Virus record (IMG/VR): IMGVR_UViG_3300012920_000025
Coordinates: 22,539-86,538 of that record
Source of the DNA: a virus
Direction: 5' to 3' (one strand)
Length of the DNA stretch: 64,000 bases
The translations under genes were made by a program, and so were the position numbers. Shown here one piece after another: positions 9,169 through 18,614 of this stretch (the stretch's first letter is position 1; each line of letters opens with the position of its first letter). The notes beneath the pieces are model-generated. The model was not told where the DNA came from, ran no database searches, and saw only the letters and a program-made list of their open reading frames with translations.

Positions 9169-10278
9169 ATGGGGAAAATTATTAGCAGCATAACAAATAA
9201 GTCTTCCTACAACAGGGAGTCAAGTATTATAGACAATCTCAATCTTATTGACAACTGGGATCAAAAACAGTTCTTTTATCTTCGACGAAATAACAAAAAT
9301 AGAACTATTGCTGTATGGGACAGGGGAAACATGTCTCAACTTAGCGATACAGAAGTTTGTATAAATTTTGTAGCAGATGCTTTCGCAGATTTTCAAACTC
9401 ATTACCGCAAAAAAGTGGTGAATGGGTTGAAACCTTTTATGGACATGAAGACTCTAAAGGTAGAGAAGGCGTATGTTAGACCAATTGCTGCTTACTTGGA
9501 GCACCAAAAGAGACTAGAAGCGCTTCTGTTAGAAAATGTACTAGTTCCAGATGCCAATAGAATAAAAACATTTGAAGATTACGCGGGATGCTTTGATAAG
9601 TTTGTTAGAGAGTATGGACACAGATACCCAATATTGTATTCGACTTTTGTCAATTCTCATTACTGCTCTCTTTACTCTACTGGTCTCATGATTGAATTGG
9701 GATCACATGGTCACAACAGTGATGAGAAGAGGAGGGAAGCGCTCAATGACGACTCCTTAACGTTCTTTGTTGACTTAGCTAAAGAGTATGGATTTACGGT
9801 TCCAAAGCAGGCACCGTGGTGCATCATTGCAAATTTAGATTCTCAAGCGATGCAGAACTATGCTATAGAATATAACGCATTGACCAAGAAAGAGATAATG
9901 AAAGAATATTTTTATGAATGCAAGAACCACGACATCGATCTCCTTAAGGGACTAATGTTTAATGGATTGGAAGCATTACAAGAAAAGAATCCTTTGATTG
10001 AAATCAATAAAGTGTGTAAGAGTGGAAAACTAAGAAAAGTTACATCCTCAAGAAATCTGCCTGAAACTAAAACATTATTTGATTCTATGTCTTCAAGGCA
10101 TATGCTTAGAGCGTATATCGAAACTTTGTTGATAGAGAGGCGTGTTAAAATAGAGAAACTAAAACTTGACATACTTTTTGAAGAATGTTATTATATGCTT
10201 GAAAAATATAGTTTCGATATCGCCTATACTTTTATCGAGATGAAGATATTAGAAACAAGACCAGACAGGATTAGGTAG
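9169..10278 (+). CDS. Phage protein of unknown function upstream of PolA
   Basis: This 369-residue protein starts 8 bp after a TAGGAG site. It is mostly helical, with scattered Cys and His residues (including VNSHYCSLYSTG and APWCIIANLD). Its stop codon shares one base with the GTG start of the polymerase gene, and 9 bp separate it from the hub gene. It therefore bridges the structural and replication blocks. I recognise no domain. It could belong to either block. Confidence 0.65.
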   Translation: MGKIISSITNKSSYNRESSIIDNLNLIDNWDQKQFFYLRRNNKNRTIAVWDRGNMSQLSDTEVCINFVADAFADFQTHYRKKVVNGLKPFMDMKTLKVEKAYVRPIAAYLEHQKRLEALLLENVLVPDANRIKTFEDYAGCFDKFVREYGHRYPILYSTFVNSHYCSLYSTGLMIELGSHGHNSDEKRREALNDDSLTFFVDLAKEYGFTVPKQAPWCIIANLDSQAMQNYAIEYNALTKKEIMKEYFYECKNHDIDLLKGLMFNGLEALQEKNPLIEINKVCKSGKLRKVTSSRNLPETKTLFDSMSSRHMLRAYIETLLIERRVKIEKLKLDILFEECYYMLEKYSFDIAYTFIEMKILETRPDRIR

Positions 10279-11390
10279 TGTACTTTCAGATTATTGATAA
10301 CAACAAGAAGTGCCTGAAGGTGTTTGCTTCGGGAAACTTTGTTGATTATTCAGGACAAAAAGAATTCTCCAAGACATGGAGACATTCCGCACATCTTTCA
10401 AATAGAGATGATATAGACTATGCTATTCTGTATACAGAACAAGGAGATATATTTGCTTCTTGTCCGGGTTTTGTGCAAGAAGCGTGGCAGTCAAGTTCAG
10501 GTAGAGTTGCCGCGCTAATAAAATCTGCAAAAACCACTCAGTGTGATATCGAAAACAACTGTATTTACGATTTCATTCCCGATAATTTTTTGCGGGATTT
10601 TTTGTCAGACAAGCAAGCGATCATCAGGCATATATTCGAAAGTAAATCAAAACCCTGGCACTACGATGTATTAAGGAAAGCACACATACTCACCGAGGAG
10701 ATGAATGCGAACTACAATATATTCGATGGCAAACTAAGACGAACGAACTATAGCGTGTTCGGTACAAAAACAGGAAGACTATCAAATGCAAAGGCAGGCA
10801 TACCGATACTAACACTGAAGAGGGAAGACAGGCACCTACTTCAACCTACAAATGACTTTTTCTTGGAATTAGACTTCAATGCGGCTGAGTTGCGGACCCT
10901 GCTATCGCTATCGGGACAAGAGCAACCCGAAGAGGACATCCACGAATGGACATCTGCAAAGGCAGGTGTGGACAGAGAAGATATGAAGAAGCGAACGTTC
11001 GCGTGGTTGTACAACCCTGAAGCGTCAGATTCGCTCTTAGAGCGACTTTATGATAGAAATGGTATAAAGGATAGGTTTTATGATAAAAATGCCGTAAAAA
11101 CGCCTTTCTTGCGTCAAATTATGACAGACGACCGCAGAGCACTAAACTACATCATACAAAGCACAAGCAGTGATATATGCATAACACAGGCGTATAGGTT
11201 GCGAGAACTTTTTAAAGAATGTAAAACAAAAATCTGTTATTTAATGCACGATTCTGTTATACTAGATTGTGCAAAAGAAGATAAGGAAAAGTTTCTCGAA
11301 GCAAGAAAAATATTTGCTGATACAAGTTTTGGCCAATATAGAGTCAACATGTCTATGGGTAAAAACTTCGGGGAAATGAAAAGAATATAA
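10278..11390 (+). CDS. Minimal family A DNA polymerase
   Basis: This 370-residue protein holds the palm and fingers motifs of DNA polymerase I. Motif A is DFNAAELR near residue 199 (canonical DYSQIELR), preceded by TGRLS. Motif B is RxxxKxxxFxxxY near residues 236-248, with Phe at the position that selects against dideoxynucleotides. Motif C is LMHDSVILD near residue 325. The usual Gly after the motif B Tyr is Asn. There is no room for a 3'-5' exonuclease domain, and the thumb must be short. The GTG start overlaps the previous stop by one base. It is probably active for gap filling or specialised synthesis, because a DnaE polymerase is also encoded at 24177. Confidence 0.8.
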   Translation: MYFQIIDNNKKCLKVFASGNFVDYSGQKEFSKTWRHSAHLSNRDDIDYAILYTEQGDIFASCPGFVQEAWQSSSGRVAALIKSAKTTQCDIENNCIYDFIPDNFLRDFLSDKQAIIRHIFESKSKPWHYDVLRKAHILTEEMNANYNIFDGKLRRTNYSVFGTKTGRLSNAKAGIPILTLKREDRHLLQPTNDFFLELDFNAAELRTLLSLSGQEQPEEDIHEWTSAKAGVDREDMKKRTFAWLYNPEASDSLLERLYDRNGIKDRFYDKNAVKTPFLRQIMTDDRRALNYIIQSTSSDICITQAYRLRELFKECKTKICYLMHDSVILDCAKEDKEKFLEARKIFADTSFGQYRVNMSMGKNFGEMKRI

Positions 11391-12226
11391 TGTATACTGT
11401 TATTGGTTTAGGTGGAGTGGGGTGTAGAGTGGCAAAGTGCTTCTCTGAGTACTCCCAATACAACGTTCTGTGCATAGATGATCAAAAGACTGGGTGGAAA
11501 GATCAGGTGCTGATTCCAAAGCAAAGTAAACCTGAAGATTATGAGCAATCGTTTAAAAATTTAACGAAAACTAAGTTAGACAAAATAAAAGAAAATGTTA
11601 TTTTTGTATTGAGTGGTGCAAGCATGGTTTCTAGCATCGCGTTGCGATTACTGCACCAAATCAAGAAAAAAAATATTACGATACTTTGTATAAGACCGGA
11701 GTCGGAACTGATGGATGCAACAGAGTCCGCTCAAGAGAGGGTAATATTTTCTGTATTGCAAGAATACACAAGGTCTGGACTTTTTGAAAGAATGTACTTG
11801 ACAAGCAATGAGAAAATGGATACTCTTGTAGAAGATGCGAGTATTAAAGAATATTATCCTACGATGAACAGAATGATTGCGTCTGTATTTCACATGATGA
11901 TGGTCTTTGATCATCAGGATGCAGTTGTTTCCAATTTCTCTGAGACTAATGAAGCAAGGAGAGTGTGCACGCTTGGTATTTTAAATATGGAAAGCGGATC
12001 TGAGACAAGGTTTTTTCCTTTTGAAGATACAATGGAAACAAAACTGTACTATGGTATATCTAAGGATACTCTGAATAATGATAAGAACTTACAAAGAAAC
12101 ATTATAAAATTAATCAAAGATAAAAATGAAGAACTGTGCAAATACAGTTATGGCGTTTACGAAACGCAGTACGATTGGGACTTTTGTTATATAAAATATT
12201 TTTCTTCGAAAGTCCAAGAATTTTAG
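11390..12226 (+). CDS. Divergent FtsZ/tubulin-superfamily-like protein
   Basis: This 278-residue protein starts at an ATG overlapping the polymerase stop. The N-terminus is a beta strand plus glycine loop (VIGLGGVGCRVA), then a short strand YNVLCIDD. A second strand and loop (VIFVLSGASMVSS) lies where FtsZ carries its G-G-G-T-G-T-G signature. After it come a strand (ITILCIRP), a helix starting near the next Ala/Glu pair, and YLTSNEKMDTLV, which parallels the ITIPNDKLL element of FtsZ. The signature glycines are largely lost, so GTP binding may be altered. A different Rossmann-like ATPase is the main alternative. The call is an inference from pattern order. Confidence 0.4.
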   Translation: MYTVIGLGGVGCRVAKCFSEYSQYNVLCIDDQKTGWKDQVLIPKQSKPEDYEQSFKNLTKTKLDKIKENVIFVLSGASMVSSIALRLLHQIKKKNITILCIRPESELMDATESAQERVIFSVLQEYTRSGLFERMYLTSNEKMDTLVEDASIKEYYPTMNRMIASVFHMMMVFDHQDAVVSNFSETNEARRVCTLGILNMESGSETRFFPFEDTMETKLYYGISKDTLNNDKNLQRNIIKLIKDKNEELCKYSYGVYETQYDWDFCYIKYFSSKVQEF

Positions 12227-12255
12227 TTGACAAACAAAAAAACATTTAGTATATT
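12227..12255 (+). promoter_or_regulatory. Sigma-70-type promoter for the ssb-uvsX operon
   Basis: A TTGACA (-35) at 12227 and TATATT (-10) at 12250 are separated by 17 bp. Transcription should start near 12262, giving a leader of about 75 bases before the SSB start. Confidence 0.8.
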
Positions 12256-12265
12256 GTAGAAAGTT

Positions 12266-12285
12266 GGTCGGGAGATTTGCCGACC
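12266..12285 (+). promoter_or_regulatory. 5' leader hairpin of the ssb transcript
   Basis: GGTCGG at 12266 pairs with CCGACC at 12280 across an 8-base loop. It lies at the predicted 5' end of the mRNA, well before the ribosome site at 12323. It may protect the transcript from decay. Confidence 0.5.
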
Positions 12286-12336
12286 TGCTTTAGCCGAAGG
12301 TGCAAAAAAATAACATACCATAAGGAGGTAGTAAAT

Positions 12337-13095
12337 ATGGCACTTAATATTGAACTAATGAAGCAAAAGATGTCTTCATTAACAGGAAAGGGGGACAAAA
12401 AGAATAACTTCTGGCGTCCTCAAGAAGGAGAAAATAATATTCGTATTATTCCCACTCCAGATGGTGACCCATTTAAGGAAAAGTTTTTCCACTATGGCAT
12501 CGGTGAACAATCGTTTTTGTGCCCAAAGCGCAACTTTGGAGATGATTGTCCAGTATGTAATCTGGGTAACGAGTTGTGGAACGAGGGTACCGAAGATAGC
12601 AAGTCTATGGCAAAGACCATGTTTGCAAAGCAGCGATTCTTTTCACCTGTCTTGGTCAGAGGCGAAGAATCAGAAGGTGTAAAGGTGTGGGGGTATGGCA
12701 AGTTGGCATACCAGAAGTTACTTGGTATTGTTCTTGACCCTGATTATGGAGACATTACAGATCCAGAAGATGGTAATGACTTAAAATTGATGTATGGAAA
12801 GCAACCTGGAGCGTCTTACCCAACCACGGACATTCGCCCACGTCCTCGAAAGTCTGTACTTTGCGATGATGCTGTCGGAGGCGATGAAGCATGCGCAGAG
12901 TTGTTGGAAAAGGTTCCAAACCTTGACAATGTTTTTGAGAGAAAAACAACTGCTGAAGTCGCCGCAATCCTTGAGTCCCACTTGAGCACTGGCGAAACAT
13001 CTGGCGAGGTTACCCGAGGAGGCAATAACACTTCTACAGTTAAGGACTCTATTGAGCAAAGTTTCGATGCTGCGTTCAATGAGATTTCTGGTTAG
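12337..13095 (+). CDS. Single-stranded DNA-binding protein, T4 gp32-like
   Basis: This 252-residue protein starts at ATG 12337, 8 bp after a strong AAGGAGG. The frame opens 60 bp upstream but has no better start there. It has the gp32 plan: a basic N-terminal segment (MKQKMSSLTGKG), the FWRPQEGENNIRIIPTP strand pair that opens the OB-fold core, a zinc-type cluster (C-x8-C-x2-C near residues 61-75), and an acidic-ended C-terminal tail after a Ser/Thr/Gly linker. gp32 coats exposed DNA and organises the replisome and UvsX. It has its own strong promoter, as expected for a highly made protein. Confidence 0.85.
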   Translation: MALNIELMKQKMSSLTGKGDKKNNFWRPQEGENNIRIIPTPDGDPFKEKFFHYGIGEQSFLCPKRNFGDDCPVCNLGNELWNEGTEDSKSMAKTMFAKQRFFSPVLVRGEESEGVKVWGYGKLAYQKLLGIVLDPDYGDITDPEDGNDLKLMYGKQPGASYPTTDIRPRPRKSVLCDDAVGGDEACAELLEKVPNLDNVFERKTTAEVAAILESHLSTGETSGEVTRGGNNTSTVKDSIEQSFDAAFNEISG

Positions 13096-13108
13096 TGGAG
13101 TTTAGTTG

Positions 13109-14257
13109 ATGGGGAAGGTAACAAAAATTAAACCTGGTGGTTTATCCACCAAGGATATAATCGCATCTCTTAACAAATCGTCAGGAGGTGTGGTTGCCTA
13201 CAATCTTGGAGAAGAGAACCCAACGGAAGTCAAGGAGTGGATTCCGACTGGTTCCCGATGGTTGGATTCTATTACTTGCAAGGGCAGGTACGCGGGAATC
13301 CCAGTGGGTAAGATCTCTGAGATTGCAGGACTTGAAGCAACGGGTAAATCATTCATGGCTGCTCAAGTTGCCGCTAATGCCCAGAAGATGGGTTGCCGTG
13401 TTGCTTACTTTGATTCAGAGTCTGCTATTGACCCTGACTTTCTCCGGAGAGCAGGATGTGATGTAGACGATGAAGATAGTGGTTTGATTTATATTCAAGC
13501 ACACTCTGTTGAAATGGTGATGGAGACAATTGAGAATCTTTTAAAGATGCCTGAGAAATGGGTTTTTATCTGGGACTCACTTGCGCTCACTCCTTCAGAG
13601 CATGACTTGGAGTCAGACTTCGATCCTCAATCATCTATGGCGATGAAAGCAAGAGTGTTATCAAAGGGCATGCCAAAGTTGGTGCAACCTATTGCTAATG
13701 CTGGCGCAACTTTGTTGGTGTTGAATCAGTTGAAGACCAATATTACTAGGTCTCCTTCCGAGGCAATGACAACGCCATACATGACTCCTGGTGGCAAGAC
13801 ACTACCTTATTCTTATTCCTTAAGAATCTGGTTAACAGGAAGAAAAGCGAAAGCATCTTTCGTTACAGATGAAAACGGATTCAGGATTGGATCAGAGGTA
13901 AAGTGTAAAATTGAAAAGTCTAGATTCGGGTCGACCGGACGTACTTGTAACTTTAAGATCCTTTGGGGCGACTCTGATACTGTTGGTGTTCAGGACAGGG
14001 AAAGTTGGTTTGATGCCATTCAGATTTCAGATAACCTTGAGCAATCTGGCGCTTGGTATGCACTTGTCTATGAAGATGGCACAAGAGAAAAGTTTCAGAG
14101 GGCCCATTGGTTAAAGAAGTTGGAAGATGAGAAATTTCAAAAAAGAGTCTTGCAAATCATGGATGAAGATGTTATTATGAAGTTCAGCGAAAAGACAGGC
14201 AAAGCATCTGATTTCTATGATCAGGAAGAGGATGTCCCACCAAAGACCGACAGCTAG
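13109..14257 (+). CDS. uvsX: UvsX/RecA-like recombinase
   Basis: This 382-residue protein carries a RecA-fold ATPase core. The Walker A loop GLEATGKS lies near residue 75, the catalytic-glutamate region is YFDSESA, the Walker B strand is WVFIWDSLALTPS, and the DNA-binding loop region includes MTTPYMTPGGKTLPY. A TTG one codon upstream (13106) could also serve as start. The ATG at 13109 is chosen, with a GTGGAG site before it. It catalyses strand exchange for recombination-dependent replication and repair. It follows the SSB gene by 13 bp, the same partnership as T4 gp32 and UvsX, and ends at a strong terminator. Confidence 0.9.
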   Translation: MGKVTKIKPGGLSTKDIIASLNKSSGGVVAYNLGEENPTEVKEWIPTGSRWLDSITCKGRYAGIPVGKISEIAGLEATGKSFMAAQVAANAQKMGCRVAYFDSESAIDPDFLRRAGCDVDDEDSGLIYIQAHSVEMVMETIENLLKMPEKWVFIWDSLALTPSEHDLESDFDPQSSMAMKARVLSKGMPKLVQPIANAGATLLVLNQLKTNITRSPSEAMTTPYMTPGGKTLPYSYSLRIWLTGRKAKASFVTDENGFRIGSEVKCKIEKSRFGSTGRTCNFKILWGDSDTVGVQDRESWFDAIQISDNLEQSGAWYALVYEDGTREKFQRAHWLKKLEDEKFQKRVLQIMDEDVIMKFSEKTGKASDFYDQEEDVPPKTDS

Positions 14258-14264
14258 GTTGGTC

Positions 14265-14293
14265 CACCCCTGGGAAACCAGGGGTGTTTTTTT
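14265..14293 (+). terminator. Rho-independent terminator after uvsX
   Basis: A perfect 9 bp stem (CACCCCTGG with CCAGGGGTG) closes on a GAAA tetraloop and is followed by seven T residues. It ends the ssb-uvsX transcript. Confidence 0.93.
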
Positions 14294-14310
14294 ATTTAAA
14301 GGAGAGTAGG

Positions 14311-14406
14311 ATGCTTGAAAACATACTCAACGACAAAGAATTTATTTATACTGCTATTGGTATGGTTATTATAGGACTTGCCTTGCATAAATGGAAAAAG
14401 GACTAG
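14311..14406 (+). CDS. Small single-span membrane peptide
   Basis: This 31-residue peptide has an AAAGGAGAG site 5 bp before its ATG. A polar N-terminus is followed by a hydrophobic helix (FIYTAIGMVIIGLALH) and a Lys-rich end. It ends 1 bp before the exonuclease start. It belongs to a set of very small membrane peptides spread along this genome. Function unknown. Confidence 0.6.
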   Translation: MLENILNDKEFIYTAIGMVIIGLALHKWKKD

Positions 14407-14407
14407 A

Positions 14408-15376
14408 ATGAAAAAACTGCTTATAGTTGATGCACAAAATCAATTTATGCGCTCGTACATTGTTAATCCTACGCTGTCCCCTAATGGAGACCCTCTCGGC
14501 GGCGTAGTTGGATTCTTGCAAACAATGAATAAACTGTGCAGACAGGTCCGCCCAGACGCTTTTGTTGTTGTTTGGGATGGCGATGGTGGATCTTCTAAAA
14601 GAAGGTCAAAAAACAAAAACTATAAGGCAGGCAGAAAACCGCCCAAACTTAACAGGTGGGCGCAGAATATGAACCCTGCTGAGATCCACACCAATCGAGT
14701 GTGGCAGCAGGTTCGTTGTATTGAGTACGTTAATGAGACACCGATCATTCAATTCCGAGAACCGGGTGTTGAAGCGGATGATGTTATATCATATGTTAGC
14801 AGTATGCCCATCTTTAAAGAGTGGAATAAAGCTATAGTTTCGAGTGATAAGGATTTTATTCAATTGCTTGATGACAAAACTTTGTTGATTCGACCTACTC
14901 AACAGGAGATATTAAACTACAAGAGGGTTTTGGATCAGTACTCTATTCACCCAAGAAACTTTGCTATTGCCAGATCTATGGTTGGAGACAAGAGCGATAA
15001 CATCGATGGAATATCGGGCGTCGGACTCAAGACTGTAGCAAAAGCATTTCCCTTTCTTGCTGAAGACAGGGACGTTTACCTTAGCGACATTAAGGAGCAT
15101 GCAGAGACCGTAGATTCTAAATTGTCGGTTTATTCTAAACTTGTTGCAGAATATAAAAAAGTATGCGATAATTATTCAATAATGCAATTGAGCACACCCC
15201 TGATATCAGTTCAGTGTGCACAACATATAAATGATACTTTTGGAGAATACAAACCTTTGTTTAATAAAACAGAAATCAACAAAATGTTATCTGTGGACGG
15301 ACTGATTTCAATCAATATCGACTGCTTAACAACAAGTTTCAACTCTATGGTATCCAACAAAATCGGTTTTAATTAA
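14408..15376 (+). CDS. 5'-3' exonuclease / RNase H-like flap nuclease
   Basis: This 322-residue protein starts at ATG 14408, just after the preceding stop. It shows the FEN/PIN metal ligands in order: LIVDAQN at the N-terminus, VVWDGDGG near residue 50, GVEADDVISY, IVSSDKDFIQL, then the helix-3-turn-helix GDKSDNIDGISGVGLKT. This is the T4 rnh / PolI N-terminal nuclease family, which removes RNA primers and 5' flaps. It complements the short PolA at 10278, which lacks this domain. Confidence 0.9.
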   Translation: MKKLLIVDAQNQFMRSYIVNPTLSPNGDPLGGVVGFLQTMNKLCRQVRPDAFVVVWDGDGGSSKRRSKNKNYKAGRKPPKLNRWAQNMNPAEIHTNRVWQQVRCIEYVNETPIIQFREPGVEADDVISYVSSMPIFKEWNKAIVSSDKDFIQLLDDKTLLIRPTQQEILNYKRVLDQYSIHPRNFAIARSMVGDKSDNIDGISGVGLKTVAKAFPFLAEDRDVYLSDIKEHAETVDSKLSVYSKLVAEYKKVCDNYSIMQLSTPLISVQCAQHINDTFGEYKPLFNKTEINKMLSVDGLISINIDCLTTSFNSMVSNKIGFN

Positions 15377-16755
15377 TGCAAGCAGTCAAAAGAGATTTTT
15401 CCAAGTTTGGGAAAAGTTTTCAAGAAAACTTATGTCACATCATTCTGGACGATAGACCGTTCGCAGAGCAGATATTTGAAGTGCTAGAGGACAACTTTCT
15501 TGAACTCTCCTATCTTCGAGTTTTTGTAAAAAAGATTCGACAGTACAAGGAAAAATATGGAGTCCACCCAACCAGAGATATAATGAAAAGCATAATGCGC
15601 ACTGGCATTGCAGAAGAGCAAGACTCTGTGCAGAAGTTGTTGAGAGATTATTATGCCAGAGTATTATCTAGACAGATACAAACTGAAGAAGTTGGGTACA
15701 TTAAGGATACCGCTTTGGATTTTTGCAGAAAGCAGAAACTCCAAGAAGCAATGATGAGGTGTGTGCCTCTTCTTGAAAAATCTTCTTTTGATGAGATAGC
15801 GAAAAATATAAATGATGCAATAAAACTGGGTATGTCCAATGATGTTGGTTACGACTACATGAAAGACTTCGAACTCAGGTTTATGGAAAAGTCTCGCGAT
15901 CCCGTATCTACAGGGTGGGATACTGTTGATAAGATTACTAAGGGCGGACTTGGTAAAGGAGAACTGGGAGTTGTGATTGCACCAACTGGTGCAGGAAAGT
16001 CAATGGTACTCGTTCATCTTGGTGCACAAGCACTTCAACGTGGCAAAAATGTTGTGCATTACACTCTTGAACTTGGAGATACCGTTGTTGGAACTAGATA
16101 TGATAGTTGTATAACAGGTTATCACCTAACTGGCATTAATGTTTTCAAGGAACAAATCTATGACGACCTCAGAGATTTAGAGGGTAAACTTATTATAAAA
16201 GAATACCCAACTAGATCCGCTACAATAAGCACTATACGAAATCACGTAGAAAAAATGAAAGTTACAGGTTTTGTACCGGACATGATTATTGTTGACTATG
16301 CTGATCTTATAAAACCAACAGGATCATCACGAGAGGAGAAGAGACATCAACTTGAGACGATTTATGAAGAGTTGAGAGGAATATCTCAAGAGGTTGGGTG
16401 TCCTGTGTGGACAGCATCCCAGACTAATAGGTCAGCATTAAATGCAGAAGTTATAACAATGGAATCTATTTCAGAAGCATACAATAAGTGTTTTGTTGCT
16501 GATTTTATCTTCTCTGTCTCTCGTACAATTGACGACAAAGAGATAAATGGTGGAAGAATTTTTATTGCAAAGAACAGAAATGGGCCCGATGGAATGATTT
16601 ACCCTATATTTATGGATACCTCTAATGTCAAGATCAAGATCTTGCCAAAGGTACTCACCACAGAAGAAATGGATGACGTGACTAAAAATGCAGCGAAAAA
16701 ACAAAAAGAATTTATTAGAGAGAGATATCAAAAAATGAAGGGAGGAAGCAAATGA
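15376..16755 (+). CDS. Replicative DNA helicase, DnaB/gp41-like
   Basis: This 459-residue protein has a helical N-terminal domain (about 1-170) and a RecA-type helicase domain. The Walker A loop is APTGAGKS near residue 203, H1a lies in YTLELG, the Walker B strand is DMIIVDYADLI near residue 300, and the H3 region is WTASQTNRSA. The start overlaps the nuclease stop by 1 bp. It unwinds DNA at the fork. No separate primase is seen in the window. Confidence 0.9.
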   Translation: MQAVKRDFSKFGKSFQENLCHIILDDRPFAEQIFEVLEDNFLELSYLRVFVKKIRQYKEKYGVHPTRDIMKSIMRTGIAEEQDSVQKLLRDYYARVLSRQIQTEEVGYIKDTALDFCRKQKLQEAMMRCVPLLEKSSFDEIAKNINDAIKLGMSNDVGYDYMKDFELRFMEKSRDPVSTGWDTVDKITKGGLGKGELGVVIAPTGAGKSMVLVHLGAQALQRGKNVVHYTLELGDTVVGTRYDSCITGYHLTGINVFKEQIYDDLRDLEGKLIIKEYPTRSATISTIRNHVEKMKVTGFVPDMIIVDYADLIKPTGSSREEKRHQLETIYEELRGISQEVGCPVWTASQTNRSALNAEVITMESISEAYNKCFVADFIFSVSRTIDDKEINGGRIFIAKNRNGPDGMIYPIFMDTSNVKIKILPKVLTTEEMDDVTKNAAKKQKEFIRERYQKMKGGSK

Positions 16756-18614
16756 GTTTATCAAATGATATTTTGTCAGAGATCACAGTGCACATGAAGT
16801 ACGCAAAGTACATTCCAGAAAAAAACAGAAGAGAGACATGGGAAGAACTAGTAACAAGGAATATGCAAATGCACCTTAAGAAGTTCCCAGAACTTGAATT
16901 GCAAATAAGAAAAAACTATAAGATGGTTTTCGATAAGAAGGTATTACCCTCTATGAGGTCCCTGCAGTTTGGAGGCAAACCAATTGAAGTTGCCCCTAAC
17001 CGTATTTTCAACTGTGCATTCATGCCGATCGATGACTGGCGCTCATTTGGTGAGGCAATGTTCCTTTTGCTAGGCGGTACTGGTGTTGGTTACAGTGTGC
17101 AGAAGCATCATGTAGAAAAGTTACCAGAGATTCAGAAACCAAACACTAAAAGAACTAGAAGGTTCTTGGTTAATGACTCGATAGAGGGTTGGGCAGATGC
17201 TGTAAAGGCGCTGGTCAGATCCTACTTTAACGGTGGATCTAGACTTAGATTTGATTATACGGACATACGACCCAAGGGTGCAGCACTCGTGACGTCAGGT
17301 GGTAAAGCACCAGGACCCCAACCCCTGCGTGAATGTCTTGTCAAACTAGAAGGTATGTTATCAGAGAAAGAGAACGGAGATAAGTTATCATCTATTGAAG
17401 TTCATGATATGGTGTGCCACATTGCCGACGCTGTGCTTGCAGGTGGTATCAGAAGAGCGGCACTTATTTCACTATTCTCTGCAGATGATGATGATATGAT
17501 TGCGGCCAAGTCCGGTAACTGGTGGGAGACTAACCCACAGCGTGGACGTGCAAATAACTCTGTCGTTTTACTTCGCCACAAGATTGACAAAGAATATTTT
17601 ATGAATCTTTGGGACAGAGTCAAAGCATCAGGGGCGGGAGAACCAGGGTTTTATTTCTCTAACGACAAAGATTGGGGTACGAACCCCTGTTGTGAGATCG
17701 GACTTAGACCTTACCAGTTCTGCAATCTAACAGAAGTGAATGTTTCAGACCTAGAATCACAAGAAGACTTTGAAGAGAGGGTAAAGGCAGCGACTTTCAT
17801 TGGCACGCTGCAAGCAAGTTACACAGACTTTCACTATCTTCGTGATGTTTGGCGCAGAACAACAGAAAGAGATGCACTTATCGGCGTATCAATGACTGGT
17901 ATTGCATCCGGTGCTGTTCTTGATCTTGATATGAAAGCAGCAGCAATCGCAGTTAAGAAAGAGAACTCAAGGGTTGCGGAACTTATTGGTGTTAAACCAG
18001 CAGCAAGAACAACTTGCGTGAAACCAGCAGGTACTACAAGTTTAACTGTTGGGACATCCTCTGGTATCCACGCTTGGCATAACGACTACTATATTCGTCG
18101 CATTCGAGTTGGTAAGAATGAACCAATCTATTCTTACTTGGTAGAGAATCACCCAGAGTTAATCGAGGATGAATACTTCAGTCCCCATAGCACTGCTGTT
18201 ATTTCTATTCCACAAAAGGCACCAGAAAACGCTATTATGAGAACGGAGTCAGCGCTTCAGTTACTTAGAAGAGTTAAGAAAGTAACTGACGAGTGGGTGA
18301 AACCAGGGTTTAGAAAAGGTCAGAATACTCACAATATCTCTGCAACAGTATCAATCAAGGATGCGGAATGGGTCGACGTTGGTGAGTGGATGTGGGAAAA
18401 CAGAGAGAGTTACAACGGACTGTCTGTGCTTCCTTACGACGGTGGTACGTACACCCAAGCACCTTTTGAGGATTGCTCAAAAGAAACCTATGAAGCAATG
18501 ATGGCATCTCTCAGCAATGTTGACCTGACTAGAGTCGTTGAAGAAGAGGACAACACAGATCTTAAGGGTGAAGTTGCTTGTGCAGGCGGTGCTTGTGAGG
18601 TTAAATTTGTATGA
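16752..18614 (+). CDS. nrdJ: Adenosylcobalamin-dependent ribonucleoside-triphosphate reductase (class II)
   Basis: This 620-residue protein matches the monomeric class II reductase plan. It has an N-terminal NCAFMP cysteine block with GGTGVGYS, the active-site finger NPCCEIGL with NLTEVN, a KPAGTTS loop, and a C-terminal redox pair C-A-G-G-A-C. It reduces NTPs to dNTPs with B12, so the phage can make DNA precursors with or without oxygen if the host supplies cobalamin. It overlaps the helicase and iscU genes by 4 bp on each side. The length is shorter than the roughly 740 residues of the Lactobacillus enzyme but matches phage forms. Confidence 0.9.
   Translation: MSLSNDILSEITVHMKYAKYIPEKNRRETWEELVTRNMQMHLKKFPELELQIRKNYKMVFDKKVLPSMRSLQFGGKPIEVAPNRIFNCAFMPIDDWRSFGEAMFLLLGGTGVGYSVQKHHVEKLPEIQKPNTKRTRRFLVNDSIEGWADAVKALVRSYFNGGSRLRFDYTDIRPKGAALVTSGGKAPGPQPLRECLVKLEGMLSEKENGDKLSSIEVHDMVCHIADAVLAGGIRRAALISLFSADDDDMIAAKSGNWWETNPQRGRANNSVVLLRHKIDKEYFMNLWDRVKASGAGEPGFYFSNDKDWGTNPCCEIGLRPYQFCNLTEVNVSDLESQEDFEERVKAATFIGTLQASYTDFHYLRDVWRRTTERDALIGVSMTGIASGAVLDLDMKAAAIAVKKENSRVAELIGVKPAARTTCVKPAGTTSLTVGTSSGIHAWHNDYYIRRIRVGKNEPIYSYLVENHPELIEDEYFSPHSTAVISIPQKAPENAIMRTESALQLLRRVKKVTDEWVKPGFRKGQNTHNISATVSIKDAEWVDVGEWMWENRESYNGLSVLPYDGGTYTQAPFEDCSKETYEAMMASLSNVDLTRVVEEEDNTDLKGEVACAGGACEVKFV

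Noticed and set aside
12461-13000. Several overlapping frames in both directions inside the ssb gene
   Set aside because: The SSB frame has clear family motifs and a strong start. The others are shadows with no motif.
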